Part shown: positions 55,668 to 64,000 of the stretch, piece by piece
How positions within the stretch are numbered: position 1 is the first letter of the stretch
Layout: each line of letters begins with the position of its first letter
DNA from: JALYOK01 sp963840785
GTDB lineage: Bacteria; Pseudomonadota; Gammaproteobacteria; Burkholderiales; JALYOK01
Assembly (NCBI GenBank): GCA_963840785.1
Contig: CAWJAF010000003.1
Span: 186,001 to 250,000, forward strand
Length of the DNA stretch: 64,000 nt
Direction: 5' to 3'
The notes under the pieces: generated by a model
Databases searched by the model: none
Seen by the model: only the letters and a program-made list of their open reading frames with translations
Told to the model about the DNA's origin: nothing
Translations under genes and position numbers: made by a program

Positions 55668-56972
55668 ATGAGTCGCGAAACCGAAGCAGCAAAACTGAAG
55701 CAAGAATGGGCCAACGATCCCCGTTGGAAAAATATCAAGCGCGGTTACTCAGCAGAAGACGTCGTGCGTCTGCGTGGTAGCCTGCATATCGAACACACCC
55801 TGGCACGCCGCGGCGCAGAAAAACTCTGGACCTTGGTCAATAACGAGCCGTTCATCAACGCCCTCGGCGCGCTGACCGGCAACCAAGCCATGCAACAGGT
55901 CAAAGCCGGCCTGAAGGCAATTTATCTATCCGGCTGGCAAGTCGCCGCCGATGCCAATATCGCCGGTGAAATGTATCCAGATCAGTCGCTCTACCCTGCC
56001 AACTCCGTGCCCCATGTCGTGCGCCGGATCAACAATGTATTTCAGCGCGCTGACCAAATTCAACACATGGAAGGCAAAGGCGATCTCGATTATTTCGCAC
56101 CAATCGTCGCTGATGCCGAAGCCGGCTTCGGCGGTGTGTTGAATGCCTTTGAATTGATGAAAGCCATGATCGAAGCGGGCGCCGCAGGCGTTCACTTCGA
56201 AGATCAATTGGCCAGCGCGAAAAAATGCGGCCACATGGGCGGCAAGGTTCTCGTCACCACGCAAGACGCCGTGCAAAAACTCGTCGCGGCGCGCTTAGCC
56301 GCTGACGTGATGGGCGTGCCAACATTGCTGTTCGCCCGTACCGATGCCGAGGCAGCGAATCTCATCACCTCTGATGTCGACGCCAACGACAAGCCTTTCA
56401 TCACCGGCGAGCGTACCGCGGAAGGCTTTTATCGCGCCAAAAACGGCATCGAACAGGCCATCTCGCGTGGCCTGGCGTATGCGCCCTATGCCGATTTGAT
56501 TTGGTGCGAAACCGGCACGCCTGATCTCGAATTCGCTAAGAAATTCGCCGACGCGATCCATGCCAAATTCCCCGGTAAATTGCTCTCCTACAACTGCTCG
56601 CCAAGCTTCAACTGGAAGCGCAATTTGGACGACGCGACCATCGCCAAATTCCAACGCGAACTCGGCGCAATGGGTTACAAGTTCCAGTTCATCACGCTAG
56701 CCGGTTTCCATGCGCTGAACTACGGCATGTTCGAACTTGCCTACGGCTACGCGCGCAACAACATGACCGCCTTCGTCGAATTGCAGCAAAAAGAATTCGC
56801 CGCAGCCGACAAAGGCTTCACCGCCGTCAAGCATCAACGCGAAGTCGGCACCGGTTATTTCGATGACGTCACCACAGTGATTCAAGGCGGGCAATCGTCC
56901 GTTACCGCATTAACCGGATCGACGGAAGAAGAGCAATTTCACGATTCGCCGAAGCTGCGCGCCGCGCATTAG
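55668..56972 (+). CDS. aceA: Isocitrate lyase
   Basis: A 434-residue glyoxylate-cycle enzyme. The start MSRETEAAKL (ATG 55668) has GGAG ahead of it; a TTG four codons earlier overlaps the ribosome site. The catalytic loop KKCGHMGGK, VPTLLFARTDAEAANL and LLSYNCSPSFNWKRNL are diagnostic. It splits isocitrate into succinate and glyoxylate, allowing growth on acetate or fatty acids, in line with the acyl-CoA dehydrogenases elsewhere in the window. A strong terminator follows. Confidence 0.97.
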   Translation: MSRETEAAKLKQEWANDPRWKNIKRGYSAEDVVRLRGSLHIEHTLARRGAEKLWTLVNNEPFINALGALTGNQAMQQVKAGLKAIYLSGWQVAADANIAGEMYPDQSLYPANSVPHVVRRINNVFQRADQIQHMEGKGDLDYFAPIVADAEAGFGGVLNAFELMKAMIEAGAAGVHFEDQLASAKKCGHMGGKVLVTTQDAVQKLVAARLAADVMGVPTLLFARTDAEAANLITSDVDANDKPFITGERTAEGFYRAKNGIEQAISRGLAYAPYADLIWCETGTPDLEFAKKFADAIHAKFPGKLLSYNCSPSFNWKRNLDDATIAKFQRELGAMGYKFQFITLAGFHALNYGMFELAYGYARNNMTAFVELQQKEFAAADKGFTAVKHQREVGTGYFDDVTTVIQGGQSSVTALTGSTEEEQFHDSPKLRAAH

Positions 56973-57015
56973 TTACCGACGCTAGATTCCCTCGCCTTCG
57001 CGGGGACAACGACAA

Positions 57016-57048
57016 TAAAAAGGGCGCTAAAAGCGCCCTTTTTATTTT
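57016..57048 (+). terminator. Rho-independent terminator of aceA
   Basis: GGGCGCT and AGCGCCC form the stem, with A5 before and T5 plus further T residues after. It lies about 45 bases after the aceA stop. Confidence 0.92.
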
Positions 57049-57071
57049 ACGTATTTACCACTTAGCCAGAA

Positions 57072-57148
57072 GCCGCATGGTTATTCACTCTCCGCAATGC
57101 ATAGGCTGTAAGCCAATATCCATAGGCATCTCCAGGCAGGCAAAATTT
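57072..57148. repeat. Dispersed repeat copies between aceA and a small secreted protein
   Basis: GCCGCATGGTTATTCACTCT (from 57072) resembles the right half of the element at 36674-36703. On the minus strand near 57124-57148, CTGCCTGGAGATGCC and ATGGATA resemble its left half. Together they look like one diverged inverted copy. Confidence 0.45.
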
Positions 57149-57220
57149 CAAGGCGCGCCTGTCTCCGACTCTGCTACCATCTCACCGAGTCGATTCCAAT
57201 TCACGTTTCCGGAGAAATTC

Positions 57221-57637
57221 TTGATTCCAACATCGATTATTCGCGCACTTAACGTTGTTATTCTCGGCATGACGACAAGCCTAGCGCTCGCCCAAAATGA
57301 TATGCCGCCGCAGGCGATCATCGCGACTTTCGAAGGCCAGGTTTTCAATGGCGATAACCTCGATCCGCTCTTGACAACATTTTTTTTCGAGAACGGAAAG
57401 AAATTGCGAGGAACGTATGTCGTCGAAGCCGAAGAAGGCATGGACTCGGGCGAACTGTCCGATTGTCATCTGGAAAGCACATACACGGTAGTGTGCAAAT
57501 GGAAGGATTCCCAAGGTACTGGCATCGCGCGCATGCTTTTTGCCACCGACTATCGTTCGTTCAATGGCTATTGGGGCCCGTCAAGCGAAACCACCGTGTT
57601 TCCGCTAAATGGCGTGCGAAAAGATTCGACTAACTAA
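57221..57637 (+). CDS. Small secreted protein of unknown function
   Basis: About 138 residues from a TTG at 57221 with GGAGAAATTC just before it. The first 24 residues are an export signal (IPTSIIRALNVVILGMTTSLALA). A longer frame back to 57077 would put a repeat element in the coding part. The mature protein is beta-rich, with two Cys (CHLESTYTVVC) that could form a disulfide and a Trp/Tyr-rich YRSFNGYWG end. I do not recognise the family. Confidence 0.5.
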   Translation: MIPTSIIRALNVVILGMTTSLALAQNDMPPQAIIATFEGQVFNGDNLDPLLTTFFFENGKKLRGTYVVEAEEGMDSGELSDCHLESTYTVVCKWKDSQGTGIARMLFATDYRSFNGYWGPSSETTVFPLNGVRKDSTN

Positions 57638-57680
57638 AAAACTTCTAAGCAACTTACTCTTGCACTAAATCAGACTAAAT

Positions 57681-59132
57681 TCATTTGGGCAAAGTAGAAA
57701 TCGCTTTCGATGCAACCTTGTTGACGTTCCCTTGCCACCCACCGCCAAGGGCCTTAATGAGCGCGACGCTGCCCACCATGCGTTGCCCCGCGAGTTGCGC
57801 CATTAAGCGTTGATTCGCTAACGTCGTACGTTCTGTATCGACGACTTCCAAATAGGTTACGAGGCCCGCTTTGTAACGGCTTGTCGAAATTTGCGAGCTC
57901 TTTTGTGCGTTCACGACAGCGCGTGATTGGGCGTCACTTTGCTCGGCCAGAATGCGCAAACCCGCTAGCGACGATTCGACCTCTTGGAACGCGACCAGCA
58001 CTCGGCCTTGATACTGCGCCATGTTCTCGTCGAACACAGCTTTGGTGCGCTCGAGATTAGCTTTGTTGCGGCCGCCTTCAAATATCGGTAGCACGACGCC
58101 GATGCCCGCCGTCCAAATTCGGCTGGCGCCACGAACGATGTCGCTCAAATCTGCACTCTCAAAACCGGCTTGGCCGGTTAAGCGAATGGCCGGAAAGAAT
58201 GCGGCCTTGGCGACACCAATCTCTGCATTGCGTGCGGCAAGCAGACGTTCAGCCTCGGAAACATCGGGACGGCGCTGCAGCAATTCGCTGGTTAGGCCGA
58301 CCGGAATTTTCGGTATGGCAGCGTTAGTCAGCGATTCTCCTAACTTAAATTCGCTCGGAATTTTTCCGACTAGCACCGCAATGGCATTCTCCAATTCAGC
58401 GCGACGTTTGCCGATGCCGATAAATTCAGCTTCGGTAGCGGCGACTTCGGCGTCACCGCGAGTAACATCGAGTTCGCTGGCGATCCCACCGCGATAGCGC
58501 GAACGCGCCAGCTCCAATCCTTTTTTTCGCAGCGCGATGGTGTTACGCAAAATGTCGCGCTCGGCATCAAGAGAACGCAGCGCAAAATAGTTTTGCGCGA
58601 TATCGCCCGCCATCGTCAGCGCGATGGTTTGATAACCGTATTGCGCCGCTTGCGCGCGGGCAACGGCCGATTCCGACGCGCGCCGCATCTTGCCCCAAAA
58701 ATCGATTTCGTAAGCCATATCAATCGGCACGCGAAAACGATTCGCAGTGTAGTCACGCACGGTAGAGCCAGGCTGCGCGGGTCGATTTGCGGATTGCCGA
58801 TTGCGTTGGGCATCAGGATCGAAATTGACCGTCGGCAGTAAATCCGCCTCGCTAACGCGGGCAATCGCTCGGGCTTGGCGTACGCGCGCGGCGGCCGCTT
58901 GCAATTGGAAGTTGCCTTTGAGGGCTTCTTCCTCTAACTCATTTAGCCGAGCGTCGCCGAAAATCTCCCACCACTTCTGCTGGAGTTTGATGGCGCCTTT
59001 GTTTTCAGCGCTGGCTTCTTTCCAGTCTTTAGCCGAAAAACTGAGCGGCGATTGGTAATTGGGCCCAACGGCACATGCCGTCAACAACGTTGCGACCATC
59101 AACAATAAAAAACGCTGCGCGATTCCGGCCAT
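57681..59132 (-). CDS. RND efflux outer-membrane factor (NodT/OprM family lipoprotein)
   Basis: A 483-residue outer-membrane channel. Lipobox TLLTAC gives a lipidated Cys; CAVGPNYQSP is the classic start of OprM-type factors. Two repeats of long helices follow (QAAAARVRQARAIARVSEADLLPT and GVAKAAFFPAIRLTGQAGFES). It exports substrates across the outer membrane together with the permease and adaptor genes upstream; the adaptor stop is four bases before its start. Confidence 0.92.
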   Translation of the reverse strand: MAGIAQRFLLLMVATLLTACAVGPNYQSPLSFSAKDWKEASAENKGAIKLQQKWWEIFGDARLNELEEEALKGNFQLQAAAARVRQARAIARVSEADLLPTVNFDPDAQRNRQSANRPAQPGSTVRDYTANRFRVPIDMAYEIDFWGKMRRASESAVARAQAAQYGYQTIALTMAGDIAQNYFALRSLDAERDILRNTIALRKKGLELARSRYRGGIASELDVTRGDAEVAATEAEFIGIGKRRAELENAIAVLVGKIPSEFKLGESLTNAAIPKIPVGLTSELLQRRPDVSEAERLLAARNAEIGVAKAAFFPAIRLTGQAGFESADLSDIVRGASRIWTAGIGVVLPIFEGGRNKANLERTKAVFDENMAQYQGRVLVAFQEVESSLAGLRILAEQSDAQSRAVVNAQKSSQISTSRYKAGLVTYLEVVDTERTTLANQRLMAQLAGQRMVGSVALIKALGGGWQGNVNKVASKAISTLPK

Positions 59133-59136
59133 TGGC

Positions 59137-60438
59137 TTATTTCACCTTGGTTTCGGCGACGGTCGCAGGCGATTGCGCAGTGGGCTTTGGCGCGGCGGGC
59201 TTTTCTTCCGGCTTTGTCGCGGGCACCGTCGCGGGCTTTTCCGGTTCGGCGACCTTCATATTGACGCTAACGCCATCGCGCATTGCATCCGTTGGATTGG
59301 TGACGATCATGTCTTTCTCTTCGACGCCGGCGAGAATTTCGATCTGCGTACCCAGATCGCGACCGAGCTTAACCTTGCGCAGTTGCACCGTGTTGTTAGC
59401 CACAGCCGCGACTTGCGGCCCATCCTGACGTACCATCAACGTATTCGCGGGCAGCAGAATATTCGGCTCCGTTTGATTCAGTGCGAATTTCGCTTGTACA
59501 AACATACCCGCCGCCAACTCAAATTTTTCATTCGGCACATTGATTTCCGTCAACAGGGTTTTCGATTGCGGATCGAGTGCACCGGCGGTGCGCAAAACTT
59601 TGCCGACGAACGGTTTCGGAAATTCCTTCAACAAAACGTTAACCGGCATATCGGTTTTGATCATGCGCATGTGGCTTTGTGGCACGTTGATATAAAGTTT
59701 CAGCGTATCCATTTTCGCCACTTTAAACATCCAGCGATTCGGGTCGGGATTTCCGGCGCTGATAAGTTGGCCGATCTCGACATTGCGCCCGGTAATCGTA
59801 CCCGCAAACGGCGCCGTGACCCGCTGAAAAGATTTCATCTGAATCAGCCGCTCGACACTCGCTTGTGATGCAGCGTAGTCCGCTTGGCGCGCCTTGAGTG
59901 CGCTGACTTTTTCATCGACTTCTTGTGGCGAGACCGCATTCTCTTTTAGCACGGCTTTCCAACGCTCCGCGGTTGAGCGTGCCAATTCCATATTGGCTTT
60001 CACTTGCTGTTGATTGGCCAGCGCCTGCTTCAACTCGCGATCGATTTCCGGTGTTTCGATTTCCGCGAGCATTTGACCTTGCTTAACCTGCTCACCGATA
60101 TCGACTTTCCATTGCTTCACATAACCGTTGGTGCGTGCAAAAATCAGCGCTTCCTGAATCGGCAACAAGGTACCCGGCAAGGTCAGTTCCATATTCGCTT
60201 TGGCGCGCTGGGCCGGGACGACAACCACATTGGGCCGCAAATCCTTTTGAACATCGGCGATCGCCTTGCCCGCATGCAAGCGTGGCCATACGCCCAGCAT
60301 AAAAAATGCGCCAAGTAAAATTACAAGAGCAAATGCTGAAACGGTACCGATGCGCTTACGCGTACCGCTCGGTGGAGTCGGCTCGGGCATGACCTGCGCA
60401 GATTGAGCCTTGTGAAGATTCTCTTGCATGAATGACAC
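59137..60438 (-). CDS. RND efflux periplasmic adaptor (membrane fusion protein)
   Basis: A 433-residue adaptor with an N-terminal membrane anchor (VSAFALVILLGAFFMLGVW). Lipoyl/hairpin/barrel order: ALIFARTNGYVKQWKVDIGEQVKQGQMLAEIETPEID, a coiled-coil hairpin to about 190, ITGRNVEIGQLISAGN and GMFVQAKFALNQ. The C-terminus is a Pro/Ala/Lys-rich tail (KPEEKPAAPKPTAQSPAT). It lies between permease and outer-membrane gene, ten and four bases away. Confidence 0.92.
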   Translation of the reverse strand: MSFMQENLHKAQSAQVMPEPTPPSGTRKRIGTVSAFALVILLGAFFMLGVWPRLHAGKAIADVQKDLRPNVVVVPAQRAKANMELTLPGTLLPIQEALIFARTNGYVKQWKVDIGEQVKQGQMLAEIETPEIDRELKQALANQQQVKANMELARSTAERWKAVLKENAVSPQEVDEKVSALKARQADYAASQASVERLIQMKSFQRVTAPFAGTITGRNVEIGQLISAGNPDPNRWMFKVAKMDTLKLYINVPQSHMRMIKTDMPVNVLLKEFPKPFVGKVLRTAGALDPQSKTLLTEINVPNEKFELAAGMFVQAKFALNQTEPNILLPANTLMVRQDGPQVAAVANNTVQLRKVKLGRDLGTQIEILAGVEEKDMIVTNPTDAMRDGVSVNMKVAEPEKPATVPATKPEEKPAAPKPTAQSPATVAETKVK

Positions 60439-60447
60439 CTTTTTCTA

Positions 60448-63400
60448 TTACGCTGGCTGGGCCATCGCAGCGCCCAGCGGTTGAACGGGGCGCTCGCGGC
60501 CACCGTGAATCAAACTAAACACGACGGGGACGAATATCAAAGTGGAAATCGTCGCAAAAATCAATCCGCCGATCACGGCGCGGCCTAACGGCGCGTTCTG
60601 TTCACCGCCCTCGCCCAATCCCAGTGCCATAGGCACCATGCCGATAATCATTGCTGCCGCGGTCATCAACACGGGTCGCAGACGCGTGAAGCCTGCGGCC
60701 AGTGCCGCTTGCATCGCGGTCTTCCCGGAGGTCAATTGTTCTTTAGCGAAGGACACGATCAAAATACTGTTTGCCGTCGCAACACCCACGCTCATAATGG
60801 TTCCCATCAGCGACGGCACGCTGAACGTAGTACCGGTCAAAAATAAAATCCAAATGATGCCGCACAATGCGCCCGGCAGGGCGGTGATGATAATGAATGG
60901 ATCGGTCCATGATTGGAAATTCACCACCATAATGAAATACACCAACATAGCGGCGAACAAAATTCCGTAGCCAAGATTGGTGAACGCCGTCTTCATACTT
61001 TCTATTTGACCACGGACCTCTAGACGAATGCCAGGCGGCAAATTGGCGCAAATCGGGTTGACGTCCTTTTTAACTTCGCCTTTCTCTTCCTTTTGCGGCG
61101 CCGGTGCTGCGCCTTTACCGAACCAGCCGCTGAACCAACCCGCGCTTGGAGGCGGCGGACAGTATTCGGCAACGAGTTTGTCGATCTGCGTCGCAACAGA
61201 ACCAAGATCTGTTCCTTGGACGTTGGCGAACACATCGAAAGTCGGCTGCACGTTGGTGTGATTAATCACAAGCGGCGTTTCTTTGCGTTCGATGGTCGCG
61301 ACATTCGACAGCATTTGTGAACCCGATTGCCCTTTGCCAGGCAAATTGGTATTCATCACATCATCGATCGAACTCAATAAATACTGCGGCGTTTGTACTG
61401 CGACCGGATATTGCAATCCGCTCTTCGGATCGGGCCACAAATTAAAATTCACAACGGCGCTGGAGGAAAGTGTCGTCAGCACGTTGTTTGCAACTTCACG
61501 TTGAGTCATACCCAATTCGGCGGCACGTTGGCGATCCACATTAATCTGTAAGGCGGGGCCATTGGTAATTTGATGCACGTGCACATCGACGGCTCCCGGA
61601 ATCGCTTGAACTTTTTCTTTGATTTCTTTGGCGATCTTTGCGGTTTGCGGACTTCCGCCGATAATCTGTACGTCGATCGGCGCCGGTAAACCGAAGTTCA
61701 GAATTTGATTGACGATGTCGGCCGGCTGGAAGAAAAAATCAACGATAGGAAAACGCTTCGGCAACTCCAAACGCAGCCGGCGAATATATTCTTGCGTACT
61801 GAATTTTCGTTCGTGCGTAAGAGAAATGAGAATCTCGCCGTCGGCCGAGCTGATAGTCGGCGTATCGGTGAACGCCATGTTGATTGGCTGTGGCAATCCA
61901 ATGTTGTCGAGAATTTGTTTGCGGTCTTCCTCTGGAATAATTTCGCGAATGACATTTTCTACTTTGCCGAAAATCAACTCGACCTCTTCCAAGCGCGTGC
62001 CCGCCGGCACTGTCACGTGCATGCGAATTTGTCCGGCGTCGACCAACGGGAAAAAGTCTCGGCCGACGAAGGGCAAGACCAACAAACTCACGACACCTAA
62101 TGCACCGAATATTAAAAATATTGCTATGCGGTGGAATAGACCCCAATTCAACAGGCCGACATAACCTTTGCGAAAACCTTCGAAGCCGCGCTCGAATCCG
62201 CGATGGGCCAATGCAAATGGGTTTAGCGACCGGCGTGCCGGCTGACCATGCTCTGCAGCCTCTTTTTCGAGCAGGTATTTGACCATGACCGGCACTAAGG
62301 TTCGCGACAACACGTACGATGCCAACATTGCGTAAGCCACAACCAACGCCATCGGAGTGAACAAGAATTTCGCCGGGCCCGTCAAGAAAATCACTGACAC
62401 GAATACAATACAAATCGCCAAGGTCGAAACGAACGCTGGCACGGCAATCTGCTGCGAACCTTCGATGATGGCATCTTCAAGTGGATGACCCATCTCAATG
62501 TAGCGATGGATATTTTCGACCGCGACCGTTGCGTCGTCCACCAAAATACCGACAGCTAAGGCCAATCCGCCGAGCGTCATGATGTTGAGCGTTTCGCCCG
62601 TAAGATACATGATGCACAGCGACGTCAAAATCGACAGAGGTATGGAGACCGCGACGATAATCGTGCTGCGCCAACTGCCCAGGAATAGCAAAATCATAAT
62701 CGCCGTCAAACATGCGGCGATTAAACCTTCCAGCAAGACGCTGTTGATCGCGGCTTTAACGAAGACCGATTGATCGAACAGTTCCTTGAATTCCATTTCC
62801 GGCGACGCAGCACGCACGCCGACCAACGCCTTCTTGACGCCCTCAACAATGTCCAGCGTCGATGCGGAGCCTGCCTTAAGAATAGTTAGCAGTGCAGAAC
62901 GTCGGCCTTCGTCGCGCACAATATTGGTCTGCACACCGAAGCCGTCGCGCACATTGGCCACATCCCGTAACGTGATCCAGGTGCCATTCGACTGTTGTTT
63001 AATCGGAATATCGTTCAGTTCATCGATGCTGGTCGGGTTGCTATTGATGCCAACGATATAGTCACGCTCGCCGATTTTCACCATGCCCGTCGGCAAATTG
63101 GCATTCTGTGCTGTCAATGCAGCATTGATATCGGTCATCGTGACACTGCGCGCCGCCATTAAGGCCGGGTCGGCGTCGATTTGAATTTGCCGGGGCTTAC
63201 CGCCATAGGGCAAAGGCATGCGCGAGCCTCGCACCGGCGCAATCGCAGTACGGACTTTGTACAGCCCCGTGTCGTAAAGTTGCTGCTCGGAGAGCTTGTT
63301 GCTCGCCAGCGCAATCTGCAATACCGGCACACTCGATGCGTCGTAACGGAACACAAATGGTGGCGTCGTCCCTTGCGGCATCCGTCGCAAAATAATTTGC

Positions 63401-63738
63401 GACAACGCAGTAATTTGCGACAGCGCCGATCCGATATCCACCGTCGGTTGGAAAAATACCTTGATAATGCACGCGCCGTTGACCGTCTGCGATTCGATTG
63501 ACTTCACATCATTGATGCCGGATGAGATCGTGAACTCGCTAAACGTAGTGATGTACTTTTCGAATTGCTGCGGCGGAATGCCTTGGTACTGCCAGACTAA
63601 CGCAACAACTGGAATTTTAATCGCAGGAAAAATATCCGTTGGTGTCTGTTTATACGACAGGCCGCCAAGAATCAGAATGAGCAACGCCATCACGACGAAT
63701 GTGTAGGGGCGGCGAAGTGCGAGTTTTACGATCCACAT
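60448..63738 (-). CDS. RND-family efflux permease
   Basis: A 1096-residue inner-membrane proton antiporter with two sets of six helices and two large periplasmic loops. Family signs: RRPYTFVVMALLILILGG at the start, LRRMPQGTTPPFVFRYDASSVP, the central helix GGLALAVGILVDDATVAVENIHR with the proton-relay Asp pair, GRDFFPLVDAGQI and the late LRPVLMTAAAMIIGMVPMALG. A Lys/Glu-rich insert (about residue 890) is unusual. It is the first gene of the operon; most RND operons have the adaptor first. Substrate is not predictable. Confidence 0.93.
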   Translation of the reverse strand: MWIVKLALRRPYTFVVMALLILILGGLSYKQTPTDIFPAIKIPVVALVWQYQGIPPQQFEKYITTFSEFTISSGINDVKSIESQTVNGACIIKVFFQPTVDIGSALSQITALSQIILRRMPQGTTPPFVFRYDASSVPVLQIALASNKLSEQQLYDTGLYKVRTAIAPVRGSRMPLPYGGKPRQIQIDADPALMAARSVTMTDINAALTAQNANLPTGMVKIGERDYIVGINSNPTSIDELNDIPIKQQSNGTWITLRDVANVRDGFGVQTNIVRDEGRRSALLTILKAGSASTLDIVEGVKKALVGVRAASPEMEFKELFDQSVFVKAAINSVLLEGLIAACLTAIMILLFLGSWRSTIIVAVSIPLSILTSLCIMYLTGETLNIMTLGGLALAVGILVDDATVAVENIHRYIEMGHPLEDAIIEGSQQIAVPAFVSTLAICIVFVSVIFLTGPAKFLFTPMALVVAYAMLASYVLSRTLVPVMVKYLLEKEAAEHGQPARRSLNPFALAHRGFERGFEGFRKGYVGLLNWGLFHRIAIFLIFGALGVVSLLVLPFVGRDFFPLVDAGQIRMHVTVPAGTRLEEVELIFGKVENVIREIIPEEDRKQILDNIGLPQPINMAFTDTPTISSADGEILISLTHERKFSTQEYIRRLRLELPKRFPIVDFFFQPADIVNQILNFGLPAPIDVQIIGGSPQTAKIAKEIKEKVQAIPGAVDVHVHQITNGPALQINVDRQRAAELGMTQREVANNVLTTLSSSAVVNFNLWPDPKSGLQYPVAVQTPQYLLSSIDDVMNTNLPGKGQSGSQMLSNVATIERKETPLVINHTNVQPTFDVFANVQGTDLGSVATQIDKLVAEYCPPPPSAGWFSGWFGKGAAPAPQKEEKGEVKKDVNPICANLPPGIRLEVRGQIESMKTAFTNLGYGILFAAMLVYFIMVVNFQSWTDPFIIITALPGALCGIIWILFLTGTTFSVPSLMGTIMSVGVATANSILIVSFAKEQLTSGKTAMQAALAAGFTRLRPVLMTAAAMIIGMVPMALGLGEGGEQNAPLGRAVIGGLIFATISTLIFVPVVFSLIHGGRERPVQPLGAAMAQPA

Positions 63739-63787
63739 GGCGACATATCAAAATTGGAGCGGGGAGGTGTCTTGCTAATTAAACTCA

Positions 63788-63816
63788 ATTATAATACGAT
63801 CCGTTTCGTATGTAAA
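63788..63816 (-). promoter_or_regulatory. Sigma-70 promoter with embedded TetR-type operator
   Basis: On the minus strand TTTACA (63811-63816), a 17-base spacer and TATAAT (63788-63793) form a near-consensus promoter for the efflux operon. The spacer holds the perfect palindrome ATACGA-N6-TCGTAT (63794-63811), which reaches one base into the -35 box. A repressor bound there would block RNA polymerase. The divergent TetR gene starts 28 bases away. Confidence 0.8.
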
Positions 63817-63838
63817 TGTTTTCTAGGGATGGCAAATT

Positions 63839-64000
63839 GTGACCAATGACAACCCCGTCAATGAATTGACGGAGGAAATGCTGGGGCGTGCGCCCGGACG
63901 TCCGCGATGTGCGATCACCCATCAAGCCATACTCGATTGCGCCAATGATTTGCTCGCGGAAGTCGGTTTCGCCAATATGTCGATCGAGGGCATTGCCGCG
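63839..64000 (+). CDS. TetR-family transcriptional regulator, cut by window edge
   Basis: The first 54 codons of a regulator, starting at GTG 63839 (ATG 63878, with GGAGG only two bases before it, is an alternative). GRAPGRPRCAITHQAILDCANDLLAEVGFANMSIEGIAA is the N-terminal helix-turn-helix region of TetR/AcrR repressors. It is divergent from the RND efflux operon and the shared gap holds an operator-like palindrome, so it most likely represses the pump and itself. Confidence 0.85.
   Translation, partial: MTNDNPVNELTEEMLGRAPGRPRCAITHQAILDCANDLLAEVGFANMSIEGIAA

Noticed and set aside
63830..63848. Six-codon frame ATG-GCA-AAT-TGT-GAC-CAA-TGA overlapping the TetR start
   Set aside because: Too short to support as a leader peptide without data; mentioned only because it overlaps the GTG start.
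1..64000. CRISPR array, tRNA/rRNA genes, prophage or insertion sequence
   Set aside because: No regularly spaced repeats, no cloverleaf or rRNA signature and no transposase or phage genes were seen on reading both strands.

Overview
The window looks like chromosomal DNA of a betaproteobacterium, probably an uncultured member near the Burkholderiales. Evidence: a DUF3460 protein, the rpsF-priB-rpsR-rplI ribosomal operon, the trxA-rho pair, the icd/cspA/clpS-clpA block, a PEP-CTERM-tagged secreted protein and an aroG-type DAHP synthase. No rRNA, tRNA, CRISPR array, insertion sequence or prophage was seen.

Layout. 1-9.1 kb: mostly exported proteins (alpha/beta hydrolase, PEP-CTERM protein, PQQ-propeller protein, DsrE-like lipoprotein, SRPBCC and cupin proteins) with a LarA-like/DUF427 pair. 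9.1-21.3 kb: housekeeping and repair (BtuF-like binding protein, aroG, msrB, rho, trxA, a DegQ-type protease, an epoxide-hydrolase-like enzyme, DUF3460, a very large Lhr helicase). 21.6-36.0 kb: a dense signalling block with a hybrid kinase phosphorelay, a REC-PAS-GGDEF-EAL protein, a chemoreceptor, an alpha-hydroxyketone (CAI-1/LAI-1 type) quorum-sensing locus (LqsS-like kinase, LqsR-like regulator, CqsA/LqsA synthase), a LuxR solo with a lux-box-like site in front of it, and a NarL-type two-component pair. 36.8-48 kb: lipid/aromatic metabolism (acyl-CoA dehydrogenases, SDR, nitronate monooxygenase, GguC-like protein, GST, BenE transporter) around the ribosomal operon. 48-50.5 kb: c-type cytochromes and an FccB-like sulfide dehydrogenase. 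50.5-57 kb: clpA-clpS, cold-shock gene, icd, an RraA-like gene and aceA. 57-64 kb: an RND efflux operon with a divergent TetR regulator and an operator lying in the spacer of a near-consensus promoter.

The most interesting unit is the 29.2-34.2 kb quorum-sensing locus. It puts the synthase of an alpha-hydroxyketone signal, its kinase and its response regulator beside a LuxR-type receptor that has no LuxI, and is flanked by c-di-GMP and chemotaxis signalling genes.

A second feature of the whole window is about 17 single-base indels that break otherwise intact genes, including clpA, rpsF, priB and lhr. Several lie in short homopolymers and each is repaired by one base. Sequencing or assembly error is the simplest explanation, so the broken genes are described here in their rejoined form. 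Dispersed intergenic inverted repeats of at least two families are also present.
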